This document shows, piece after piece, positions 6,201 to 10,647 of a stretch of 10,647 nt of DNA (its first letter is position 1; each line of letters starts with the position of its first letter). The notes beneath the pieces were generated by a model. That model saw only the letters and a program-made list of their open reading frames with translations. It made no database searches and was not told the origin of the DNA. The translations under genes were made by a program, and so were the position numbers. The stretch is from an uncultured Gemmataceae bacterium (GTDB taxonomy: Bacteria > Planctomycetota > Planctomycetia > Gemmatales > Gemmataceae): NCBI GenBank assembly GCA_937922175.1, contig CAKZUU010000057.1, forward strand, positions 1 to 10,647, given 5' to 3'.

Positions 6201-7250
6201 CCCGCCGGTTTCCTGCAAGGGAAGAACAGCGTCGGGACAGTCAACGGCACGCCGCGAGGGCAACTCGGCGGCGAAGATCGGATCATCAACATCACGGTGG
6301 ATGGTTGCACGAGCGGGATCAATTACAACTTCGGCGAAGTGCCGCCAGCCAGCGTCTCGGGTTACGTTTATCAGGACATCGGCAACGGAACGCCCGGATC
6401 GCCGGGCTATAACGATGGCGTTCGGCAAAACAACGAGCCACAAATCCCCGGCGTCACCGTCGTCCTCACCGGAGTGGACAGTCGGGGCAATCCCGTGACG
6501 TTGACGACGACGACCGGGGGCGTTCCCGGCGAAGGCGCTGGGTACTACGAATTCAAGAACCTCAGGCCGGGCACCTATACCATCACCGAAACTCAACCGC
6601 CGGGCTTCCTTGATGGGAAAGACACTCCGGGCACGCCGTTGGGCAGCAACAGTCTGATCAACGACGTCATCAGCGAGGTGGTTTTGCCAGCGGGCTTTAA
6701 CGGTCAGAACAACAATTTCGGTGAGTTGCCCACGGGGGGCGTCTTGCAAACGGCCGCCGTCATCCGCGGGTTGGTGTATATCGACACGAATCAGAACGGC
6801 CTTCTCGAGCCCGCCGAAACCGGGCGAATCCCCGGTGTCACGATCCAGTTATTCCGCTCGACGGATCTGACGACTCCGATTGCGACGACCACGACCGACG
6901 CGCAGGGGCGATACGAGTTCCGTATCGACGCGCCGGTGCCAGGCGATACCTATGTCATCGCCGAGTTGCAACCGACGGGTTGGGTGCAAGGTGGGACGAA
7001 CGTGGGGACTGTCTACGGCGGCGTGGCTCAGCCGGGAGCACCTCTGGGGAGTACGGGAAGCCCCGTGGATCGCATCACCCAGATCACGATCCCCTTCATC
7101 CCACCGAACACCACGATCGTGGGTGAGAACTACAATTTCGGCGAATTCCGCGCGTTGCCGCCCCCAGGCAAACGTCGCTTCCTGGCATCAGCCGTTCGAC
7201 AACAAAGCGCGACCTCGAGCAACAACGGTGCGCCGTTGCCACTGCCTTGA
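3300..7250 (+). CDS. Large modular protein of ten SdrD-B-like domains, probably exported or cell-surface
   Basis: A 1316-residue protein. Residues 1-46 are a basic leader (RPNRQRPRRSAKSR) ending in LEARENP, resembling the short N-terminal motif of planctomycete exported proteins; there is no classical hydrophobic signal peptide. Residues 47-1282 are ten tandem beta-sandwich modules of 115-136 residues. Each opens with SGxVFxDxNxNGxxDxGE, a calcium-loop-like motif, passes through GVTITLTG, a TTDANGxYxF turn, LxPGxYTITExQPxGYLDGKD and GTPxGG, and closes with YNFGE. This is the SdrD-B/Cna-B-like fold of stalk and adhesin proteins. No LPXTG or PEP-CTERM sorting signal and no membrane segment is present; the tail is PPPGKRRFLAS then a Ser/Asn/Pro-rich end. 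The first strands of the modules have no lysine, so Cna-B isopeptide bonds are unlikely. It stands alone between a hairpin-rich gap and a terminator. A structural, adhesive or matrix role is inferred; ligand unknown. Confidence 0.9.
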   Translation: MSSIPLDCWQTAFRPNRQRPRRSAKSRIQVEHLEARENPVSFLPSEISGRVFVDCNLNQVFDPAVDRPLAGVTITLTGNTAFNQPVTVTTTTAADGTYLFNSLLPGKYAVTQTQPADYFDGPDVLGTIVVGPDHTPAPPANYGSLENDRFFDIVVENGNSRGREYNFIEYVKNSLSGTVFLDLNDSGVQDAGEPGIAGAQLVLIGTNDLGAAINQTVISASDGTYSFNNLRPGVYSITETTPPGFLDGKDAVGTTNGKINGKLDGNDRIVDINLGGCVSGVGYNFGEIQRVGEGNSISGYVWVDCDQDGVIDSNERRLSGVTITLDAPNFGVFVTTTDANGRYEFTNLPAGTYNIRQVLDESTLGLFDSKDYLGTPYSAVVGDDEFTQVVIPTGTGQVGVNYNFSELEPSSLAGVVFYDVNGDGIQDAGEVGIPGVQLILSGANDLGQAVNQTVTTDANGAYRFDKLRPGVYRIDEVQPAGWETTKNSAGQVSRDGGTPETRGSVIGDSIANINMAGCETGVNFNFGERKIETPRINNSISGHVYHDVNNNGVREAGEQGIPGATIVLQGTLFNGGSVGLVTTTDATGKYVFNDLQPGQYTILEIQPPGYLDGKDAPGTPFGGTAAVGVGQDKLSSIVIPTTANGVQGIEYNFGEVGASISGHIFEDLNDNGVRDAGEPLITSPVTITLTGVDDTGASVTRTVVTTTGQYKIDQLRPGQYTLTESQPADYLDGKDAVGTPFGGALSAPDSITNIVVGGAGAGVNYDFGERKVTQTLHSVSGYVFEDCNLNGQRDATEEGLAGVTITLEGTTRGANPQPIFRQTTTDANGKYLFSDLPAGDYVIREIQPVGYLDGPDFAGTPFGGQADPNIGQDRIANVSIPDSPVSVAGVEYNFVEYKGQLSGFVYQDANDNGQFEAGELPIAGVTITLTGVNDLNQTVTLTAVTDATGKYLFSGLRPGNYTLTETQPAGFLQGKNSVGTVNGTPRGQLGGEDRIINITVDGCTSGINYNFGEVPPASVSGYVYQDIGNGTPGSPGYNDGVRQNNEPQIPGVTVVLTGVDSRGNPVTLTTTTGGVPGEGAGYYEFKNLRPGTYTITETQPPGFLDGKDTPGTPLGSNSLINDVISEVVLPAGFNGQNNNFGELPTGGVLQTAAVIRGLVYIDTNQNGLLEPAETGRIPGVTIQLFRSTDLTTPIATTTTDAQGRYEFRIDAPVPGDTYVIAELQPTGWVQGGTNVGTVYGGVAQPGAPLGSTGSPVDRITQITIPFIPPNTTIVGENYNFGEFRALPPPGKRRFLASAVRQQSATSSNNGAPLPLP
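3438..7145 (+). repeat. Ten-module tandem array with a two-module (A-B) super-repeat
   Basis: Module starts: 1 at 3438, 2 at 3822, 3 at 4188, 4 at 4533, 5 at 4917, 6 at 5277, 7 at 5634, 8 at 6000, 9 at 6354, 10 at 6762. Odd modules 1, 3, 5, 7 (type A) have a LPAG/LLPG/LQPG turn, an IP-containing or long penultimate strand, and Cys after the first loop Asp (C55, C305, V548, C787). Even modules 2, 4, 6, 8 (type B) have LTGxNDL-like and LRPG segments, and Cys before the last strand (C277, C518, A759, C1003). Linkers A to B are 3-4 residues; B to A are 8-12. Module 9 is B-like with an A-like end and a widened first loop; module 10 is divergent. At DNA level the copies are old; the longest exact match I noticed is 20 bp between modules 7 and 8 (5783 and 6143). 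Confidence 0.85.
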
Positions 7251-7309
7251 TCAGCTACCATACCTGAGGTCCAACAGGAAGTCGGCGCCTTTGGTGTGAG
7301 TCGAGGGGA

Positions 7310-7346
7310 GGGAGAGGGCGGCGTGCGTTCTCTCCCGCGACACGCC
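7310..7346 (+). repeat. Overlapping inverted repeats ahead of the terminator
   Basis: GGGAGAG (7310-7316) pairs with CTCTCCC (7330-7336), 7 bp perfect. GGCGTG (7320-7325) pairs with CACGCC (7341-7346), 6 bp perfect. The two cannot form together. They lie directly before the terminator stem and may simply be structured 3' untranslated RNA. Confidence 0.35.
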
Positions 7347-7386
7347 CAAACCCTGCTCGGTTCCGCGGGCAGGGTTTGTCGTTTCC
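7347..7386 (+). terminator. Intrinsic terminator after the modular protein gene
   Basis: CAAACCCTGCTCG (7347-7359) pairs with CGGGCAGGGTTTG (7366-7378): 13 pairs, one of them G-T, with a 6-nt loop (7360-7365). The descending arm ends in GGGTTTG and is followed by TCGTTT, giving a T-rich though interrupted tail. It lies about 100 nt after the stop at 7250 and before the next promoter candidate. Confidence 0.75.
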
Positions 7387-7414
7387 AGGCCTCTCATGTG
7401 GCTGAACGGCGGAG

Positions 7415-7442
7415 ACGACAGCAATGAGGAAATCCTTACAAT
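7415..7442 (+). promoter_or_regulatory. Candidate promoter of the aminotransferase-serA pair
   Basis: ACGACA (7415-7420, four of six to TTGACA) and TACAAT (7437-7442, five of six to TATAAT) are spaced by 16 bp. Transcription would start near 7449, giving a leader of roughly 45-50 nt. A 7-bp inverted repeat, CGGCGGA (7407-7413) and TCCGCCG (7454-7460), brackets it. Confidence 0.4.
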
Positions 7443-7496
7443 ACGCTGTATCTTCCGCCGAGTCGGTTCAACGAGTTTGCACGAGGACAAGCGTTG

Positions 7497-8642
7497 ATGA
7501 AACCTCGCTTACTGACGCCTGGCCCCACGCCGGTCCCTGAAGAGACACTTTTGGAGTTGGCTCGCCCGGTTTTTTTCCATCGCTCGGCTGAGTTCCGGGC
7601 GATCCTCGCTGAAGTGGTGGAAGATTTGAAATACGTCTTTCAGACGAAGAACACGGTCGTCGTGCTGACCGCCTCGGGCACCGGGGGCATGGAAGCCGCG
7701 GTGGCGAATTGCTGCCCGCCGGGAAGCAAGGCGATCGGTTTGGTATCGGGGCGATGGGGCGAGCGATGGAAGAATATCTGCAAGGCGTTCGGCGTGGAGT
7801 TCATCAATGTGGCCGTGCCCTATGGACAATCGGTTGCGCCCGGCTTGTTGGAGAAGGCATTGGCCGATCATCCGGATGCCATCGCTGTCTTCGCGACTCT
7901 CAGTGAAACCTCGACCGGGGCCAGGAACGATGTGGCGGCGTTTGGAAGAATCGTCGCTCGCACCCCGGCTTTGATGATCGTCGATTCGATCAGCGGCTTG
8001 GGAGTCATGGAATGCCGCACCGATGATTGGCACATTGATGTAAATGTGACCGGCTCGCAAAAGGCCTTGATGTTGCCTCCAGGTTTGGCATACGTCGCCG
8101 TCAGCGACAAAGCCTGGGCGCAGATCGAGAAGAATGGAGCGGCACGGAACTTTTATTTCGACCTGCGGAAGTACCGTGACAAACTTGCCGAGAACGACAC
8201 CCCCTTTACTCCGGCGCACACCCTCATCAAGGCCCAGCGAGCGAGCTTGAAGCGCCTTCGCGCCGAGGGGATCGAACATGTCTGGGCCCGACACGCCCGG
8301 ATGGCGTCGGCCGCTCGCGCGGGGGCCAAAGCGATGGGTCTGGAGCTTTTTGCCGAGCAACCGGCCGACGGCCTCACCGTCATCAAAGTACCAGTCGGTA
8401 TCGATGGCAACGCCGTCTTGGCGGCGATGGAAAAGAAATTCGGCGTCAAACTCGCGAATGGCCAAGACTCGCTCAAGGGCAAGATCTGGCGTTTGGCACA
8501 CATGGGGTACATCGATCAATTTGATGTGCTGGCTGCCCTGTCGGCCTTGGAATTAGTGCTGTTGGAGCACGGGTTTCCGCTGGAGCCGGGGGCGGGTGTC
8601 GCAGCGGCTCAGCGCGTGCTCGCGGGAGGAGCCCACGCCTGA
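7497..8642 (+). CDS. Class V PLP aminotransferase (alanine-glyoxylate / serine-pyruvate family), possible phosphoserine aminotransferase
   Basis: A 381-residue fold-type I PLP enzyme. It opens with the family N-terminus LLTPGPTPVPEE, then the cofactor-phosphate loop SGTGGMEAA (60-68), D163 in VDSISGLG which pairs with the pyridine nitrogen, the Schiff-base lysine K189 in TGSQKALMLPPG, TPFTPA (235-240), and R332 near GKIWRLAHMGY, the probable carboxylate-binding arginine. Length is usual for the family. The ATG at 7497 was chosen (GAGGA at 7483-7487, 9 nt upstream); a TTG at 7494 in frame would add one residue. Family members use alanine, serine or phosphoserine with glyoxylate, pyruvate or 2-oxoglutarate. 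serA follows after 62 nt, so a role as the transaminase of the phosphorylated serine pathway is likely, replacing a classical SerC. Alanine-glyoxylate activity is the alternative, and sequence alone does not decide the substrate. Confidence 0.9.
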   Translation: MKPRLLTPGPTPVPEETLLELARPVFFHRSAEFRAILAEVVEDLKYVFQTKNTVVVLTASGTGGMEAAVANCCPPGSKAIGLVSGRWGERWKNICKAFGVEFINVAVPYGQSVAPGLLEKALADHPDAIAVFATLSETSTGARNDVAAFGRIVARTPALMIVDSISGLGVMECRTDDWHIDVNVTGSQKALMLPPGLAYVAVSDKAWAQIEKNGAARNFYFDLRKYRDKLAENDTPFTPAHTLIKAQRASLKRLRAEGIEHVWARHARMASAARAGAKAMGLELFAEQPADGLTVIKVPVGIDGNAVLAAMEKKFGVKLANGQDSLKGKIWRLAHMGYIDQFDVLAALSALELVLLEHGFPLEPGAGVAAAQRVLAGGAHA

Positions 8643-8704
8643 AGTCAGGTTCTTCGCATCCGACCCGACGTTGATCGAACGCCTGGGACAAGTCGAGGAG
8701 AGAA

Positions 8705-10327
8705 ATGCCGCGCGTTTTGATTTGCGACAAGTTGGATTCATCCGGTTTGGAGTTACTTCGCTCCGCCGGAGTCGAGATTGACAACCGACCCGGGTTAAAA
8801 GGTGAAGAACTCCGCGAGGCGATTCGTCAAGCCGATGGGTTGATTGTCCGCAGCGGGACACAAATCACCGCCGCCGAATTGGACCGTCCGGGCAGGTTGC
8901 GTGCGATCGCGCGAGCCGGGGTCGGCGTGGACAACATCGACGTGCCCGCGGCGACCCGCAAGGGGATCGTCGTGATGAACACGCCAGGCGGGAACACGGT
9001 CAGCGCCGCCGAACACACTCTGGCTTTGCTGTTGGCTCTGGCTCGACATATTCCCGCCGCCGATGCTTCCATGAAAGCAGGACATTGGGATCGCCATCAG
9101 TTGATCGGGACCCAACTCGCAGGGAAGACGATCGGCATCATCGGGCTGGGTCGGATCGGCCGTGAGGTTGCCCGTCGCTGCGCCGGCTTCGACATGAAGG
9201 TCATCGGGTATGACCCGTTTCTGGCGCCGGAACGTGCCGCCCAATATGGGATCGAGTCGGTCTCGAAGTTGGAGGATTTGCTTCCCCGTTGCGACTTCCT
9301 TACCGTGCATGTGCCGCTCTCCGACGAGACACGCTCGCTGATCGGTGCTCGGGAATTAGAGAGGACGAAGAAAGGCTGCCGAGTCCTGAACGTGGCGCGA
9401 GGGGGGATCATTGACGAGGAGGCATTGATTGATGCCCTTCGCTCGGGCCAGTTAGCCGGGGCCGGGTTAGATGTCTTCAGTAGTGAGCCGCTTCCCGCCG
9501 ATCATCCTCTGCGGCAGGCGCCCCACGTAGTGCTGACCCCGCACTTAGGGGCCTCGACCTACGAGGCCCAAGAGACGGTCGCGCGTGAGGCGGCCCAACT
9601 GCTCATCGATTTTTTGCTCCGGGGTTCCGTTCAATTCGCTGTCAACATGGCCGCCGTCGATCGGGCCGAGCTGGACGAAGTGCGGCCCTATGTCGATTTG
9701 GCCCGTCGCTTGGGACTGCTGCAAGCACAACTGGCTCAGGGACCTATCCGCCAGGCGATCCTCACCTACAAGGGCGACGTCGCTCGACGATCGACACGGC
9801 TGATCACGGCTGCCTTTCTCGCGGGATTGCTCGAAGGGCGTCTCGACGAGGCGGTAAATCTCGTCAATGCGGAAGTGCTCGCTCGGGAACGTGGGATTGA
9901 TGTGGTCGAAACAAGTAATCCCAGGAAGGGCGACTTCGGCACCTTGATCCAGTCGGATGTCATCTCCGATCGTCAACAGATCGCGGGGGGAACCCTGTTC
10001 GGCCATCAGTACCTTCGGCTGATTCAGTTGGGGCCTTTCCGCTTGGACACCTATCTCGATGGCACCATGCTCATTTTCCCCCATCGCGACTTGCCCGGCT
10101 TAATCGGGCACATCGGTACGATTTTCGGCAAGCATCAAATCAACATTGCTCGAATGGCCGTGGGACGCGAACAGTCGGTCCCGGGGGGGGAGGCGATCGC
10201 GGTGCTCAATCTCGACAGTTGGCCGAGCCGCGAAGCTCTCGCCGAGGTGGCGACTCATCCCGCGATTCACCATGTATGGGTCGTGAAGTTGCCTACCGCG
10301 GGTGAGACACCATCCTGGTTGAACTGA
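8705..10327 (+). CDS. serA: D-3-phosphoglycerate dehydrogenase, long (type 1) form
   Basis: A 540-residue NAD-dependent enzyme oxidising 3-phosphoglycerate to 3-phosphohydroxypyruvate, the first step of serine synthesis. Substrate-binding segments occupy about 1-100 and 285-315. The Rossmann NAD domain lies between, with GLGRIG (147-152) and acidic D170. The catalytic residues are R232 (NVARGG), E261 (SSEP) and H280 (TPHLGAST). An intervening ASB-type domain (about 318-445) and a C-terminal ACT domain (about 452-528, HRDLPGLIGHIGTIFGKH) follow, the arrangement of the long mycobacterial and human-type enzymes. The ACT domain suggests feedback by serine, as known for other members. The start has AGGAG 4 nt upstream (8696-8700) and the protein opens at the first strand (PRVLICDKL). 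It follows the aminotransferase by 62 nt without a visible terminator, so co-transcription is likely. No key residue is missing. Confidence 0.97.
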   Translation: MPRVLICDKLDSSGLELLRSAGVEIDNRPGLKGEELREAIRQADGLIVRSGTQITAAELDRPGRLRAIARAGVGVDNIDVPAATRKGIVVMNTPGGNTVSAAEHTLALLLALARHIPAADASMKAGHWDRHQLIGTQLAGKTIGIIGLGRIGREVARRCAGFDMKVIGYDPFLAPERAAQYGIESVSKLEDLLPRCDFLTVHVPLSDETRSLIGARELERTKKGCRVLNVARGGIIDEEALIDALRSGQLAGAGLDVFSSEPLPADHPLRQAPHVVLTPHLGASTYEAQETVAREAAQLLIDFLLRGSVQFAVNMAAVDRAELDEVRPYVDLARRLGLLQAQLAQGPIRQAILTYKGDVARRSTRLITAAFLAGLLEGRLDEAVNLVNAEVLARERGIDVVETSNPRKGDFGTLIQSDVISDRQQIAGGTLFGHQYLRLIQLGPFRLDTYLDGTMLIFPHRDLPGLIGHIGTIFGKHQINIARMAVGREQSVPGGEAIAVLNLDSWPSREALAEVATHPAIHHVWVVKLPTAGETPSWLN

Positions 10328-10377
10328 CACCCAATTGAGGCGCGACACAGGCCACCAAGGGATTGACATGTTCGTCG

Positions 10378-10423
10378 TGCCGTCGAGGCTCCGTCCCATT
10401 TTGCCTGGGTCATTCTGACGGCA
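10378..10423 (+). repeat. Inverted repeat downstream of serA
   Basis: TGCCGTC (10378-10384) and GACGGCA (10417-10423) are perfect 7-bp complements with a 32-nt loop, inside which CCCA (10395-10398) pairs with TGGG (10406-10409). There is no T tract after it. It might be a structured 3' end of the serA transcript; no clear intrinsic terminator is otherwise visible after serA. Confidence 0.3.
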
Positions 10424-10464
10424 GTTGTCGTGCGCTGGGCCGTCGCTGAGGGATCGATGTCGTG

Positions 10465-10493
10465 CTGACAACGATGCCTCGGGCCGTTACACT
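10465..10493 (+). promoter_or_regulatory. Candidate sigma-70-type promoter of the last gene
   Basis: CTGACA (10465-10470, five of six to TTGACA) and TACACT (10488-10493, four of six to TATAAT) are separated by exactly 17 bp. Transcription would begin near 10500, giving a leader of about 75 nt before the GTG at 10575. The -35 sits in the loop of an imperfect inverted repeat (10448-10456 with 10472-10480, eight of nine pairs). Confidence 0.5.
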
Positions 10494-10543
10494 AAGGTTC
10501 GGTGGCACTCGATGCGGCGGCGGTCCCTGGGGTTGACAACCGA

Positions 10544-10555
10544 CCGACGCGTCGG
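10544..10555. promoter_or_regulatory. 12-bp perfect palindrome in the leader of the last gene
   Basis: CCGACGCGTCGG is self-complementary over all 12 bases and stands 7 bp before the GGGAGG ribosome-binding site, about 50 bp after the predicted transcription start. It could be an operator for a dimeric regulator. As RNA the fully paired form would leave no loop, so a DNA-binding role is the easier reading. Chance occurrence in GC-rich DNA is possible. Confidence 0.35.
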
Positions 10556-10574
10556 AGTTTCTGGGAGGTCCAAC

Positions 10575-10647
10575 GTGAGTATCGTTCGTGTCGGTTTGGC
10601 AGAGACGAAAAACTTCGCGGAGGGATACGAAGCGATCTTCGGTAAGA
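10575..10647 (+). CDS. Unrecognised protein, N-terminal fragment
   Basis: The first 24 codons of a gene cut by the right edge. It begins at GTG with a strong GGGAGG (10563-10568) 6 nt upstream, the same arrangement as cdd in this window. The peptide starts MSIVRVGLAETKNFAEGYEA and continues IFGK. There is no signal peptide or membrane segment in the visible part, and the composition is that of a soluble protein. I cannot assign a family from this much. A promoter candidate and a palindrome lie upstream, so it appears to be its own transcription unit rather than part of the serA unit. Confidence 0.7.
   Translation, partial: MSIVRVGLAETKNFAEGYEAIFGK

Noticed and set aside
3438..7145. Intramolecular isopeptide bonds of Cna-B type in the modules
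   Set aside because: The closing YNFGE has an Asn, but no module has a lysine in its first strand, so the usual Lys-Asn pair is missing. The acidic DxNxNGxxDxGE loops point to calcium binding instead.
10363..10368. TTGACA as a -35 element, and a second TTGACA at 10533-10538
   Set aside because: Neither has a -10-like hexamer at 16-18 bp. The CTGACA-N17-TACACT pair between them fits better.
1..10647. Defence system, CRISPR array, transposon, prophage or secondary-metabolite cluster
   Set aside because: No direct-repeat array with spacers, transposase, integrase, recombinase, nuclease or synthase motif is seen on either strand. The genes are housekeeping enzymes, a receiver domain and a structural protein.

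Overview
The window looks like chromosomal DNA from a planctomycete, probably of the Gemmata group. It is GC-rich (I judge about 60% by eye). It carries a very large protein of SdrD-B-like modules whose N-terminus is an arginine-rich stretch ending in LEARENP, which resembles the short N-terminal motif known from planctomycete exported proteins. The assignment rests on that protein; every other gene is housekeeping.

Layout. At the left edge the start of a response-regulator receiver gene runs leftward (1-337). Divergent from it is a compact rightward cluster for pyrimidine salvage: pyrimidine-nucleoside phosphorylase (459-1763), cytidine deaminase (1799-2182) and uracil phosphoribosyltransferase (2199-2903). 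Together they can take cytidine to uridine, to uracil, to UMP. About 400 bp without a convincing gene follow (2904-3299), rich in inverted repeats. Then comes the 1316-residue modular protein (3300-7250), made of ten tandem modules. A good intrinsic terminator (7347-7386) separates it from a serine-biosynthesis pair: a class V aminotransferase (7497-8642) and a long-form D-3-phosphoglycerate dehydrogenase, serA (8705-10327). A second gap (10328-10574) holds a promoter candidate and a 12-bp palindrome ahead of an unrecognised GTG-start gene cut by the right edge (10575-10647).

Regulation visible in sequence. The two divergent genes at the left each have a -10-like hexamer exactly 6 nt before the ATG and no ribosome-binding site, suggesting leaderless transcripts. 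The cdd and last-gene starts share a GGGAGG-N6 ribosome-binding arrangement with non-ATG starts (TTG and GTG).

Most interesting: the modular protein is not a simple tandem array. Modules 1-8 alternate between two subtypes (A-B four times). Each subtype has its own cysteine position, and the one A-B pair lacking a cysteine lacks both. I saw no mobile element, CRISPR array, tRNA, rRNA or defence system, and no clearly new multi-gene system.
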